From Bacteroidales bacterium (GTDB taxonomy: Bacteria > Bacteroidota > Bacteroidia > Bacteroidales > GCA-2748055), in NCBI GenBank assembly GCA_020636775.1, contig JACJXF010000003.1, forward strand, positions 62,001 through 126,000: 64,000 nt of DNA. Reading direction: 5' to 3'. The position numbers and the translations under genes are program-made. Positions 25,938 through 36,097 of this stretch are shown one piece after another (positions within the stretch are counted from its first letter, which is position 1; each line of letters opens with the position of its first letter). The notes beneath the pieces were generated by a model. The model was not told where the DNA came from. It saw only the letters and a program-made list of their open reading frames with translations, and did not search any database.

Positions 25938-28031
25938 ATGTCACAGCAGAAAAAATTTGTCCCTTTCGTATCGGCCGAAACTAATCTGGCCGAATTTACT
26001 GTCAGAGCTTTAATAATAGGTCTGGTCCTTGCCGTTGTTCTCGGAGCGGCCAATGCATATCTGGGTTTGAAAGCTGGTATGACCATTGCTGCCACCTATC
26101 CAGCAGCTGTAATTGGAATGGCCCTTATAAAAGCCATGAAGGGCAGTATACTGGAAGAAAATTTTGCACGTACGGTTGGATCCATTGGAGAATCCGTAGC
26201 TGCAGGAGCCATTTTCACCATACCTGCATTTTATATAGTATATCTTCAGAAGCAACAGCAAGGTGTTGAGGTAGAAAATTACTTTACTTATGGCGTTACA
26301 ACCGCTATCCTCATTGCCGGTGGAATTCTTGGAATTATGTTTGTCGCCCTGCTTCGAAAAGTAATGGTTGATGATGCTGAACTTCCTTTTCCGGAGTCAG
26401 TGGCTGCAGCGGAAATTCATAAATCAGGCAGTCAGTCGGGTAGCGGTTCAAAATACCTTTTTGGCTCAATGATCATTGGTGCCATCGTTACCATGCTTGC
26501 CAAATTCAGTGTTTTTGCAGATTACTGGGAACGTTTTATTGTTTTCGGGAAGCAGGGAATTACCGGCATGGGAAGCTTTTTTGGAGAAAAACTGGGCGTT
26601 TTTGGAAAAGGAGGCGCGCTTGCAGGTACTCCGGCTATTTCACCTGCATATCTTGGTGTAGGTTATATAATCGGGCCCAGGCTGGCTTCACTCAACTTCA
26701 GTGGTAGTGTTCTGGCATGGGGACTTATGACTCCCATTATTTTGTATTTTCTGGGTCCTCATATTGACATTGACGGAATAGCGGCTGCCATGGCACAGAG
26801 TGATGGAATATCCCAGAGTGCTGCTTTACAAAAAGTATGGATTGATAAAGCATACAGTGTCTGGAGGTTTGTGGTTCGCCCCATGGCAATTGGCGGAATG
26901 CTTGTGTCAGCGGTTTATACACTCTATCGTATGCGCAAGAGCTTATTTGCCGGCGTCAGCCGTTCCATTGATGATGTTAAAAAAGCAGCCTCAGGAATTG
27001 ATACAGGTGTACCCCGGAATGAAAAAGACATTTCTTTCAACTGGATTATGCTGGGTATATTAGCTGTGGCACTTGCCACCTTTGCCATAACTTTCTTTGT
27101 ATTCAGCACCAGTCTTCTGGTAGCTGTTGTAGCTGCTACAGTTATGATTATACTTGCTTTCTTTTTCGCGGCGGTTTCAGGCTACCTTGTTGGTATAATG
27201 GGATCCAGTAATAACCCGATTTCGGGACTTACCCTTACTGCACTTGTTGTTACTGCTCTTATTATGGTTGTGCTGGGTGTAAAAGGAAATGAAGGAGTTG
27301 CAGCAACACTGGGTGTGGCGGCAATTGTATGTGTTTCGGCTGCTGTTGCCGGCGAGATGTTACAGGATTTGAAAGCCGGTCATATACTGGGCGGAACTCC
27401 ATGGAGGATGCAGCTTGGCGATATTATTGGTGTTGTTGCTGCAGGTGCAGTAATGTTCTTCGTGCTTTCCTATCTTAACCAGGGGGATATCAACACCGGT
27501 TTGAAAGAGGGGTATATAGGCGGATTTGGCTCAAAAGAATTATCAGCTCCACAGGCTAACCTGATGGCTTTATTGTCGCAGGGTATCGTGGGAGGTGAAA
27601 TGGCATGGCCGCTGGTAATTACCGGAATGTTGCTTGGTATAGGCTTCATTATCATGAGAGTCCAGAGTCCTATGCTGGTTTTTGTAGGAATGTACCTTCC
27701 CTTACAGACAACCTTTGCTATATTCATCGGCGGATTGATAAAAGGAGGACTTACAATGTTGTCAGAAAAAAGAAAACATAATGATGCTCAAAAAATCCGG
27801 AGTGAAAATATCGGAGTGCTTCTGGCTTCGGGACTTATTGCCGGGGAGGCTCTGATGGGGCTTGTCTTTGCAATTTTCGCAGCTTTTGGGAAATTCCCGA
27901 CAGGTTTGTTCGAGCACCCTTCCTATTTGATAGGACTGGCAATTCTTTCGCTTATTGCATGGGGTATGGTCAGCCTGCCTCTGCGCAATGCAGGAAGTCC
28001 TGATGAACCAGCACCTCCATCAGCAATGTAA
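25938..28031 (+). CDS. OPT-family oligopeptide transporter
   Basis: A 697-residue inner-membrane protein with about 16 hydrophobic helices. The opening segment is typical of the OPT superfamily (VLGAANAYLGLKAGMTIAATYPAAVIGMALI), followed by the acidic DDAELPFPESVAAAEIH segment and a long series of Gly/Ala-rich helices. OPT members take up oligopeptides or metal-chelate complexes; in bacteria the EspB-like branch is linked to peptides. The length is normal. The following PqqD-like gene is 58 bases downstream and PepD comes next, so uptake and cleavage of peptides may be coupled. Confidence 0.92.
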   Translation: MSQQKKFVPFVSAETNLAEFTVRALIIGLVLAVVLGAANAYLGLKAGMTIAATYPAAVIGMALIKAMKGSILEENFARTVGSIGESVAAGAIFTIPAFYIVYLQKQQQGVEVENYFTYGVTTAILIAGGILGIMFVALLRKVMVDDAELPFPESVAAAEIHKSGSQSGSGSKYLFGSMIIGAIVTMLAKFSVFADYWERFIVFGKQGITGMGSFFGEKLGVFGKGGALAGTPAISPAYLGVGYIIGPRLASLNFSGSVLAWGLMTPIILYFLGPHIDIDGIAAAMAQSDGISQSAALQKVWIDKAYSVWRFVVRPMAIGGMLVSAVYTLYRMRKSLFAGVSRSIDDVKKAASGIDTGVPRNEKDISFNWIMLGILAVALATFAITFFVFSTSLLVAVVAATVMIILAFFFAAVSGYLVGIMGSSNNPISGLTLTALVVTALIMVVLGVKGNEGVAATLGVAAIVCVSAAVAGEMLQDLKAGHILGGTPWRMQLGDIIGVVAAGAVMFFVLSYLNQGDINTGLKEGYIGGFGSKELSAPQANLMALLSQGIVGGEMAWPLVITGMLLGIGFIIMRVQSPMLVFVGMYLPLQTTFAIFIGGLIKGGLTMLSEKRKHNDAQKIRSENIGVLLASGLIAGEALMGLVFAIFAAFGKFPTGLFEHPSYLIGLAILSLIAWGMVSLPLRNAGSPDEPAPPSAM

Positions 28032-28089
28032 AGTCTCAGGTTTGAAATTTTAAAATACATTTTACAGATTAGTATAAGCGATTTATGGC

Positions 28090-28470
28090 ATGAATTTTTT
28101 CCAGAGAAGAAAAATCCTGAGGAGTACCAGCGTCGATGATCTTGTTCCGGTCAGGGTACACGGCCATACCCTTGTTGATGGAAGAGTAGTGATTTTGTCT
28201 CCAAAATTCAAAAGCAAATGGATGCATAATTTATTCCCTTCTACAGCGGCCATGTTCTACAGGATAAAACTCGACGAACTGGGAAGTATAAGCTGGGAAT
28301 GTATTTCAGGCGAAAAGACCGTAAATGAGATCAGTCTTGAGGTTCAGAATGTTATGAAAGAAAGAGGCATTGATACTGCGGATGCTGAAAAAAGAGTGTC
28401 CAAATTCATGTCATTGCTTTACGACTGGAGATACATTACTTTCAGACAGATTCTTGCTTCCGGGAACTGA
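28090..28470 (+). CDS. PqqD-family protein without a radical-SAM partner nearby
   Basis: A 126-residue cytoplasmic protein with a PqqD-like winged-helix fold (LVPVRVHGHTLVDGRVVILSPKF, then FYRIKLDELGSISWECISG and EKTVNEISLEV). PqqD proteins bind precursor peptides and present them to radical-SAM enzymes. Here no radical-SAM enzyme, precursor peptide or export gene is seen within the window. The N-terminus before the core (MNFFQRRKILRST) is short and basic. It lies 58 bases after the OPT gene and 100 bases before pepD, all on one strand. In Bacteroidota similar lone copies occur, and their role is unknown. Confidence 0.8.
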   Translation: MNFFQRRKILRSTSVDDLVPVRVHGHTLVDGRVVILSPKFKSKWMHNLFPSTAAMFYRIKLDELGSISWECISGEKTVNEISLEVQNVMKERGIDTADAEKRVSKFMSLLYDWRYITFRQILASGN

Positions 28471-28570
28471 GTTTTTATGGGGAAAGTATATTCAGGAAAG
28501 ATTGATTAACTTACAGTATTATAAGAATCATTTAATAACGTGGAATTGTATCCACCTAAAAAATAAATAA

Positions 28571-30028
28571 ATGAGTACAATAAAATCCTTAAAACCCGAA
28601 CTGGTCTGGAATAATTTTTATGAACTTACACAAATTCCCAGGCCTTCAAAAAAGGAAGAAAAGGCAATTGCATTTGCCAAATCATTTGGAGAGAAGCTTG
28701 GACTTGAGACAATAGTCGACGAGGTTGGAAATGTTATTATCCGCAAACCGGCAACTCCCGGAATGGAAAAGAGAATGGCCGTGGTACTGCAGGGACATCT
28801 CGATATGGTACCTCAGAAAAATGCCGACAAGAAGCATGATTTTGAAAAAGATCCCATTGAGACAATTATCGATGGTGAATGGGTCACTGCCAACGGAACT
28901 ACTCTCGGAGCCGATAATGGCATCGGAGCTGCAGCCGCTATGGCAATACTGCAGGATAAATCAATAAAACATGGTCCCGTTGAAGTTCTTCTTACCATAG
29001 ATGAAGAAACAGGAATGACCGGTGCCTTTGAGCTGAAGCCTGGGGTGCTGAAAGGCGATATTTTACTGAATCTTGACTCTGAGGATGAAGGAGAGCTTTA
29101 TATCGGATGTGCCGGAGGGATGAATTCCACCGGAACCATGAAATATAAAGTAGAAGCGGTTCCGGCCAACAGCATAGCGTTTAAGCTTTCTGTTACCGGA
29201 TTAAAAGGCGGACATTCTGGTTTGGATATTAACCTGGGAAGGGGAAATGCAAACAAGCTAATGAACCGTTTCCTCTGGGCAGCATCCGAACTCGGATTAA
29301 GATTATCATCCATGGAAGGTGGAAGCCTGAGAAATGCAATACCCCGGGAAGCATTTGCTGTTGTGGTTGTTCCTTCTGAAAATAAGGACAAGTTACTAAA
29401 GCTGGCAAAAGAGTATCACGGAATTTTTAGTCAGGAATATGCAAGCGCTGATGGCGGACTGAAATTTGAGGCTCTTCCTGCTGAATTGCCTTCTGGAGTA
29501 ATGGATAAGGATTCACAGGCAAAACTTATTAAAGTAGTCTATGGAACTCCTAACGGTGTGCTGAGAATGAGTGCCGATCTGGAAGGAATAGTTGAAACAT
29601 CAACAAACCTGGCAATTGTAAATGTAAACAACGGAGAAGCAAAAGTAATGTGCCTTCTGCGTTCATCAGTCGATTCAGCCAAGATAAGCCTTGGTAACAT
29701 GACGCAATCGGTAATGGAGCTGGGCGGAATGAAGGTTGTCCATGACGGAACCTACCCCGGATGGAAGCCGAATGTGAACTCGGTAATACTGAAAACCATG
29801 AAGGAGGTTTATCAGAAAAAATATGGGAAAATTCCTGAAGTTAAGGTAATTCATGCCGGCCTTGAGTGTGGAATTATTGGAGCCACTTACCCGGGAATGG
29901 AACTGATATCTTTCGGGCCAACCATTCGTTTTCCCCACAGTCCTGATGAAAAAGTAAATATAGCCACCGTAGGCAAATTTTATGAATATCTGGTGGAAAC
30001 TCTGGCTGCCATCCCGGAAAAGAAATAA
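28571..30028 (+). CDS. pepD: Aminoacyl-histidine dipeptidase (M20 family)
   Basis: A 485-residue cytoplasmic zinc dipeptidase of the PepD/carnosinase-like branch, cutting dipeptides such as X-His. The metal and catalytic residues are all in place: H76 and D78 in GHLDMV, D115 in GADNGIG, the Glu pair E145/E146 in IDEETGM, D169 in LNLDSEDEG, and the C-terminal His in PHSPDEKVNI. The lid domain occupies about residues 185-390. The length equals that of the E. coli enzyme. It follows the OPT and PqqD-like genes, which fits a peptide-use cluster. Confidence 0.95.
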   Translation: MSTIKSLKPELVWNNFYELTQIPRPSKKEEKAIAFAKSFGEKLGLETIVDEVGNVIIRKPATPGMEKRMAVVLQGHLDMVPQKNADKKHDFEKDPIETIIDGEWVTANGTTLGADNGIGAAAAMAILQDKSIKHGPVEVLLTIDEETGMTGAFELKPGVLKGDILLNLDSEDEGELYIGCAGGMNSTGTMKYKVEAVPANSIAFKLSVTGLKGGHSGLDINLGRGNANKLMNRFLWAASELGLRLSSMEGGSLRNAIPREAFAVVVVPSENKDKLLKLAKEYHGIFSQEYASADGGLKFEALPAELPSGVMDKDSQAKLIKVVYGTPNGVLRMSADLEGIVETSTNLAIVNVNNGEAKVMCLLRSSVDSAKISLGNMTQSVMELGGMKVVHDGTYPGWKPNVNSVILKTMKEVYQKKYGKIPEVKVIHAGLECGIIGATYPGMELISFGPTIRFPHSPDEKVNIATVGKFYEYLVETLAAIPEKK

Positions 30029-30083
30029 CCTTATACCGGTTGGTTCAGGAAAATAAATATGCCTTTTAAAAATTTTATCAATC

Positions 30084-31403
30084 ATGAAGAATCAGAATAG
30101 TAAATGGTCCAGAAGACAATTTATTGGCGCTACAGCTGCTGGAATGGCAGGGATTATGGTTATTCCAGGCCTGACAGCTTGTGTTGCTCCTAAAAAATCA
30201 GGCGATATCCGGCTTGGATTTATTGGAATGGGGCAACAGTCTATGTTCCTGTTAAATGGTTTTATTAATATTCCAGGTGTTCAGGTATTAGCCGGATGCG
30301 ACGTTTATGGAATAAAGCGCCAGCGTTTTGAGAAAAGAGTGAAGGATTTTTATAAGAAGGCCGGAAAGGAGGTTAAGGTTGAGACCTACGAACATTATCA
30401 GGATTTGCTGAACAGGACTGATATTGATGCCGTTGTTATTGCGACTCCGGATCATGCCCATGCTATTATTGCCATTGCAGCCTGTAAAGCCGGCAAGGAT
30501 GTTTACCTCGAAAAGCCTATGACTTTCACTATTAAGGAAGGACAGGAACTCCGCAAGGCAGTACGCGAAAATCATATTGTACTGGCTATAGGGAGTCAGC
30601 AACGTTCCGACCCAAATTTCCAGCATGCTGTTAAACTTGTGCAAAGCGGAGCATTGGGAAAAATCAACCTGGTTAATGCCTATGTCGGAGCACCTCCCAC
30701 TCCCTATGATTTGCCCGAAGAGCCTGTTCCTGCTGATTTAAACTGGGATTTGTGGCTGGGCCCTCTTCCGAATTACATCCATTTTAACCATGAACTTGAT
30801 CCTCCTATTTCACTTGATCCGGAGGAAGATGAAAAAATCTGGGGAGCCTGGAGATGGTATAAGGAAATGGGTGGAGGATTTACAACCGACTGGGGTGCTC
30901 ATATGTTCGATATTGCTCAATGGGGATTAGGGATGGACAGAAATGGTCCGGTGGAGATCTCACCCATTGGTGATGGTACAAAATATATGACATTTAAATA
31001 TGCCAGCGGGACAGTCATGACATCCGAACCTTTTGATGAAAAATTAACCAAGGGTGTTAAGTTCTGGGGAGAAAAAGGATGGATTGAAGTTGCCAGGGGA
31101 TATTTCAATGCTTCCGATCCTGAATTTAATCCTCCTCCGGCAGCAGAATCGGCTGTTCCATATGAAACAAAAGCCTCACACCATCTTAATTTTATTGAAT
31201 CAGTAAGATCCAGAAGGGATCCTGTTGTGCCGGTTGAAATTGGTCATAGCAGTTGTACGGTATGTAACCTCGGAAACATTGCCTGCGAGCTGAAAAGAAC
31301 CATTAAATGGGATCCTGCTACTGAAAGCTTTGTGGACGATGTTGACAGAGCAGCTACAAAAATGCTGCAATATCAATACCGGGAGGGCTATAAACTGGTT
31401 TAA
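30084..31403 (+). CDS. Tat-exported Gfo/Idh/MocA-family oxidoreductase
   Basis: A 439-residue protein with a twin-arginine signal (WSRRQFIGATAAG) ending in a lipobox-like LTAC, so it is probably exported folded with its cofactor and may be lipid-anchored. The Rossmann domain starts at RLGFIGMGQQSMFL; the EKPMT motif of the family follows IDAVVIATPDHAHAI. The C-terminal substrate domain has GGGFTTDWGAHMFDIAQWGLGM. Members act on sugars or inositols with NAD(P). Substrate and direction are unknown. Its stop codon overlaps that of metF by 4 bases on the opposite strand. Confidence 0.9.
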   Translation: MKNQNSKWSRRQFIGATAAGMAGIMVIPGLTACVAPKKSGDIRLGFIGMGQQSMFLLNGFINIPGVQVLAGCDVYGIKRQRFEKRVKDFYKKAGKEVKVETYEHYQDLLNRTDIDAVVIATPDHAHAIIAIAACKAGKDVYLEKPMTFTIKEGQELRKAVRENHIVLAIGSQQRSDPNFQHAVKLVQSGALGKINLVNAYVGAPPTPYDLPEEPVPADLNWDLWLGPLPNYIHFNHELDPPISLDPEEDEKIWGAWRWYKEMGGGFTTDWGAHMFDIAQWGLGMDRNGPVEISPIGDGTKYMTFKYASGTVMTSEPFDEKLTKGVKFWGEKGWIEVARGYFNASDPEFNPPPAAESAVPYETKASHHLNFIESVRSRRDPVVPVEIGHSSCTVCNLGNIACELKRTIKWDPATESFVDDVDRAATKMLQYQYREGYKLV

Positions 31404-32353
31404 AAGACCTTTGAAGCAATCTTCCGGATGTTATCGGAAATTCCAATGGTATAATAATGAAGGGCAGGGACACCTGCCTTTTTTAATTCCAGAGATTGCT
31501 GAACAGCCCATTCAACGCCCACTTCTTTGGCTTCAGCGTTATTTTTGCACTTCTGTACTTCCTTAACCAGTTCCTTGGGTATGTCGATATGAAAGACTCT
31601 TGGAAGAACTTCCACATCCTTCAGGGTAGTTATGGGTTTCAGACCGGGAATAATAGGAACTGTAATTCCGGCTTTTCTGCACAAATCAACAAATTCAAAG
31701 AATTTTGAAGTATTGTAAAACAACTGGGTTACGACATATTCTGCACCGGCTTCAACTTTTTCCTTAAGAAATTTGATGTCTTCATCCATATTGGGAGCCT
31801 CGAAATGCTTTTCTGGATAACCGGCAACTCCAATCGAAAATTCAGTTGGAGTAGCATTTTCCACTGAAGGATCAAGGTAGATGCCCTTATTCAGGTTCAT
31901 GATTTGTTTTACCAGTCCAATTGTATGTTCATGACCGTTTTTCTCCGGGATAAAATCGCGATATCCCTTTTGTGCATCCCCTCTTAAAACCAGCAGGTTC
32001 TGCATCCCAAGGAAATGTAAGTCGATGAGCACATCCTCAGTTTCCTCCTTTGAAAAGCCGCCACATATCATGTGAGGCACTACGGTAAGATTGTACTTAT
32101 ATTGAATGGCAGCACTGATGGCAACAGTTCCGGGCCGTTTTCTTACAATGGTTCTTTCCATTAATCCGTTTCCGGCAGGTCTGTATATTGATTCCTGCTG
32201 GTGATAGGTGATATTGACATTCAGGGGTTTGAACTCAATAAGTGGATCAATGGCATGGTAAAGATCATCGAGTCTCCTGCCTTTAAGCGGGGGGAGGAGT
32301 TCAAAGGAAAAGAGGGTTTCTTTTGTATTATTGAGTTGGTCAGCTACTTTCAT
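31400..32353 (-). CDS. metF: Methylenetetrahydrofolate reductase
   Basis: A 317-residue TIM-barrel flavoenzyme that reduces 5,10-methylene-THF to 5-methyl-THF, the methyl donor for MetH. Family features are SFELLPPLKGRRLDDLY with the catalytic Glu near the N-terminus, NITYHQQES, LVLRGDAQKG (the flavin-contacting loop), and AEYVVTQLFYNTSKFFEF with the IIPGLKPIT strand. The length is typical. It lies 63 bases after metH on the same strand, making a metH-metF unit, so methyl production and use are co-transcribed. Confidence 0.95.
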   Translation of the reverse strand: MKVADQLNNTKETLFSFELLPPLKGRRLDDLYHAIDPLIEFKPLNVNITYHQQESIYRPAGNGLMERTIVRKRPGTVAISAAIQYKYNLTVVPHMICGGFSKEETEDVLIDLHFLGMQNLLVLRGDAQKGYRDFIPEKNGHEHTIGLVKQIMNLNKGIYLDPSVENATPTEFSIGVAGYPEKHFEAPNMDEDIKFLKEKVEAGAEYVVTQLFYNTSKFFEFVDLCRKAGITVPIIPGLKPITTLKDVEVLPRVFHIDIPKELVKEVQKCKNNAEAKEVGVEWAVQQSLELKKAGVPALHYYTIGISDNIRKIASKVF

Positions 32354-32416
32354 TTTCTTTTTTTACTGTAGTGCAATTTTAATATTTTTTTGAGCGATTA
32401 CAAATTCCTTCTTCGA

Positions 32417-35400
32417 TCAGCTGTAATTCAGGTTGGAAGCCAGCCAGCTTTCGGCAGTCTGCTGATCAATTCCTTTTCGTTTCGCGTAATCCAGGAGCTG
32501 GTCCTTACCGATTTTCCCAACGAAGAAATATTTTGATTCAGGATGAGCAAATAAAAGACCGCTTACCGATGCTGCAGGATACATACTGAAGCTCTCCGTT
32601 AACTGAATCCCGGTTGATTCTTCTGCCTTGAGCAGGTCGAATAATTGCTGCTTTTCAGAATGATCCGGACAGGCAGGATAGCCATGAGCTGGACGGATAC
32701 CCTTATATTTTTCGAGAAGAAGCTCATCCATGCTAAGATTTTCATTTGGATCGTAAGCCCAGAATTCCTTTCTTATCCTAAGGTGCAGTAACTCGGTAAA
32801 AGCCTCTGCCAGCCTGTCGGCCAATGCCTTCAGCATAATGCTGTTGTAATCGTCATGATCCTTAATAAAAGCTTCGATTTTCGATTCAATACCGAGTCCT
32901 GCCGTTACTGCAAATGCCCCGATATAGTCGATCATGCCAGATTCCTTAGGTGCAATAAAATCCGAAAGACAATAGTTTGGCGAGCCATCAGTTTTTTTCA
33001 CCTGATTACGCAGGTTTACAAAGCGGGCAATAATCTTTCCTCTTTTCTCATCGGAATAGACTTCGATGTCGTCACCAACAGAATTTGCCGGCCAGAATCC
33101 AACTGCGGCTTTTGCCTGCAGCCAGTTTTCGCTGATAATGTCATCGAGCATCTGGTTGGCATCCTTAAAAAGTTTGCTTGCTTCTTCGCCCATTTCTGGA
33201 TCGTTCAGGAGATCAGGAAATTTTCCTCTTAGCTGCCATACAACGAAAAAGAAAACCCATGAAATATATTCCCGTATTTCAGCAAGGCTGTAATCATCAA
33301 ATACCTTTATCCCCAGAAATTTTGGTTTCACGGGAGGGAATTTCTTCCAGTCAATTCGAAAAGCATTTTTACGGGCTTCATCAATACTTATATAGTCAAG
33401 CTGAGCAGTTGAATTTGCATATGATTTTCTCAACTCTTCATATTCAGAATGAATTTGTTTTTCAAAATCTGCACGCAATTCCTTATTCATTAGACTTCCG
33501 GCAACAGCAACAGAGCGGGAAGCGTCTTTAACATGGATTACAGGAGCGCTGTAGTTGTGTTCGATTTTTACTGCAGTATGAATTTTTGAAGTAGTGGCAC
33601 CGCCAATAAGCAGTGGAATGCTGAATTTCTGTCTTTGCATTTCCCTGGCTACATTAACCATTTCCTCAAGAGAAGGAGTTATTAATCCGCTAAGACCAAT
33701 AATATCAGCGTTAATTTCTCTGGCTTTCTTCAGAATCTGTTCGGTAGGGACCATGACACCCATATCAACTATTTCGTAGTTATTGCATCCCAGCACAACG
33801 CCTACAATATTTTTTCCAATATCGTGGACATCCCCTTTAACAGTAGCAAGCAAAATCTTACCTGTTGAGCTTGATTCGCCCGATTCCAGTTTTTCAGCTT
33901 CAATAAAAGGCAAAAGGCTGGCTACGGCTTTTTTCATGACTCTTGCGCTCTTCACAACCTGGGGAAGGAACATTTTACCAGATCCGAATAAATCACCAAC
34001 AACGTTCATCCCATCCATAAGCGGGCCTTCAATTACCTTAAGAGCGAAATCGTATTTTTCACGTGCCTCGAGCACATCAGTTTCAATGAATTCAGTTATT
34101 CCCTTAACCAGTGAGTGCTTCAGTCTTTCTTCCACGCTGGAACTTCTCCAGGCATCGAGCGTTTTTTCATCGGGCTTTTCCCCTTTAACCGTTTCGGCAA
34201 AATGGAGAAGCTTCTCTGTTGCATCTTTGGTTCGATTAAGAACCACATCCTCCACCAGCTGGAGAAGATCTTTTGGAATTTCATCATAAACCTGAAGCAT
34301 GGCAGGGTTTACAATGGCCATATCCATTCCGGCTTTAATTGCATGATAGAGGAAGACAGAATGTATGGCTTCGCGCACAGTATCATTTCCCCTGAAAGAA
34401 AATGACAGGTTACTGATTCCTCCGCTTACTTTTGCATATGGAAGATTTTCCTTGATCCAGCCAATTGTCTTTATGAAATCAACCGCATAATTATTGTGTT
34501 CCTCTATTCCTGTGGCAATAGGAAGGACATTTGGGTCGAAAATAATATCTTCGGGAGCAAAACCTATTTCTTGGGTAAGGATACGGTATGCTCTCCCGCA
34601 AACGGATATTCTCTTTTCATAACTGTCGGCCTGGCCTTTCTCATCAAATGCCATAACAACAACGGCAGCTCCGTAATTCTTGATCTTTTCGGCCTGTTCC
34701 CGAAAAACCTTTTCACCTTCCTTAAGACTTATGGAATTTACAATGGCTTTTCCCTGCACACATCTAAGACCGGTTTCCAGAACCTTCCATTTGGAGGAGT
34801 CAATCATTATGGGCAATCTGGCGATATCAGGCTCTGCCATAAGAAGATTTAAGAAGGTATGCATTTCCTTTTCTGCATCAAGCATGGCATCGTCCATACA
34901 GACGTCCAGAACCTGGGCTCCTCCCTGTACCTGGTCAAGTGCAACTCCCAGAGCTTCCTCATATTTCTTTTCGCGAATGAGTCTTGCGAATTTTTTTGAT
35001 CCGCTTACATTGGCTCTTTCTCCAATGTTTATGAAATTACTTCCCTGGTAGATGGTTAGTGGCTCAAGACCGCTAAGTCTGAGTTTGTGTTCCCTGGGTG
35101 GGGGCACCCTATGACCCGCTTTTTCAGCATATTTTGCAAACTCACGGATATGGGCGGGTGAAGTGCCGCAACAACCGCCAATAATATTGACAAATCCTGA
35201 ATCGAGAAAATCATGAATGTGTACTCCCATAATTTCAGGAGACTGATCGTACTCCCCAAACTGATTAGGCAGTCCGGCATTCGGATGGGCACTTACATAT
35301 ACATTGGATTTTTTTGACAATTCCGCAATGTAGGGTCTCATTTCTTCTGCCCCAAGTGAACAGTTTAGTCCTAACGAAAGCAATTCGACATGAGATACAG

Positions 35401-36097
35401 AATTGATAAAGGCTTCCAGGGTCTGACCGGAAAGGGTTCGGCCGCTGGCATCCGTAATGGTTCCGCTGACCATGAGCGGATATTTTTCACCAAGCTCTTT
35501 AAATAATCTTTCTATTCCGAATATTGCAGCTTTGGCATTGAGAGTATCAAAGACCGTCTCTACAAGCAAAATATCCACACCTCCCTGAATAAGAGCTTTT
35601 GCCTGCTCATAATAAACTTCCTGGAGGAAATTGAAATCCACAGCCCTGTACCCCGGGTTGTTAACATCGGGAGACAAAGAAGCGGTTTTGTTGGTAGGCC
35701 CGATGGAACCAGCAACAAAGCGGGGTTTTGCAGGGTTTTTTATAGTAAACTCATCGGCGAGCTTTCGGGCAATACCGGCCGATTCGGTATTTAGCTCGGA
35801 GACGATGGATTCAAGATGGTAATCCGACTGTGAGATCCGGTTGGCATTAAAAGTATTCGTGCTGATGATATCGGCACCGGCTTCTAAAAAATCACGGTGA
35901 ATTTTTTCAATAACTGATGGTTGTGTCAGAGAAAGCAGCTCATTATTACCTTTTATGTCGTGTGGAAAATCTGCAAACCGTTTTCCCCGGTAATCTTCTT
36001 CGCTGAACTTGTAGGTCTGTATCATGGTACCCATGGCACCATCAAGAACCAGTACCCTTGTTTCTAACTCCTTATATAGTAATATTTTCCGATCCAT
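32417..36097 (-). CDS. metH: Cobalamin-dependent methionine synthase
   Basis: A full-length 1,226-residue enzyme with all four modules. The homocysteine-binding domain (about 1-325) ends with the zinc-binding IGGCCGTSPAH (about 312). The pterin-binding domain follows (about 345-615), with NIGERANVSGSKKF. The B12-binding module (about 650-880) has DVHDIGKNIVG with the cobalt-ligating His near residue 757. The reactivation domain (about 900-1226) has the SAM-binding RPAHGYPACPDHSE near 1139. It transfers the methyl group of methyl-THF to homocysteine. It leads the metH-metF unit. No cobalamin or SAM riboswitch is recognised upstream. Confidence 0.97.
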   Translation of the reverse strand: MDRKILLYKELETRVLVLDGAMGTMIQTYKFSEEDYRGKRFADFPHDIKGNNELLSLTQPSVIEKIHRDFLEAGADIISTNTFNANRISQSDYHLESIVSELNTESAGIARKLADEFTIKNPAKPRFVAGSIGPTNKTASLSPDVNNPGYRAVDFNFLQEVYYEQAKALIQGGVDILLVETVFDTLNAKAAIFGIERLFKELGEKYPLMVSGTITDASGRTLSGQTLEAFINSVSHVELLSLGLNCSLGAEEMRPYIAELSKKSNVYVSAHPNAGLPNQFGEYDQSPEIMGVHIHDFLDSGFVNIIGGCCGTSPAHIREFAKYAEKAGHRVPPPREHKLRLSGLEPLTIYQGSNFINIGERANVSGSKKFARLIREKKYEEALGVALDQVQGGAQVLDVCMDDAMLDAEKEMHTFLNLLMAEPDIARLPIMIDSSKWKVLETGLRCVQGKAIVNSISLKEGEKVFREQAEKIKNYGAAVVVMAFDEKGQADSYEKRISVCGRAYRILTQEIGFAPEDIIFDPNVLPIATGIEEHNNYAVDFIKTIGWIKENLPYAKVSGGISNLSFSFRGNDTVREAIHSVFLYHAIKAGMDMAIVNPAMLQVYDEIPKDLLQLVEDVVLNRTKDATEKLLHFAETVKGEKPDEKTLDAWRSSSVEERLKHSLVKGITEFIETDVLEAREKYDFALKVIEGPLMDGMNVVGDLFGSGKMFLPQVVKSARVMKKAVASLLPFIEAEKLESGESSSTGKILLATVKGDVHDIGKNIVGVVLGCNNYEIVDMGVMVPTEQILKKAREINADIIGLSGLITPSLEEMVNVAREMQRQKFSIPLLIGGATTSKIHTAVKIEHNYSAPVIHVKDASRSVAVAGSLMNKELRADFEKQIHSEYEELRKSYANSTAQLDYISIDEARKNAFRIDWKKFPPVKPKFLGIKVFDDYSLAEIREYISWVFFFVVWQLRGKFPDLLNDPEMGEEASKLFKDANQMLDDIISENWLQAKAAVGFWPANSVGDDIEVYSDEKRGKIIARFVNLRNQVKKTDGSPNYCLSDFIAPKESGMIDYIGAFAVTAGLGIESKIEAFIKDHDDYNSIMLKALADRLAEAFTELLHLRIRKEFWAYDPNENLSMDELLLEKYKGIRPAHGYPACPDHSEKQQLFDLLKAEESTGIQLTESFSMYPAASVSGLLFAHPESKYFFVGKIGKDQLLDYAKRKGIDQQTAESWLASNLNYS

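Noticed and set aside
33783..34289. Plus-strand frame of 168 codons inside metH
   Set aside because: Antisense to a highly conserved part of MetH; Ser/Pro/Thr-rich composition typical of a reversed coding frame.
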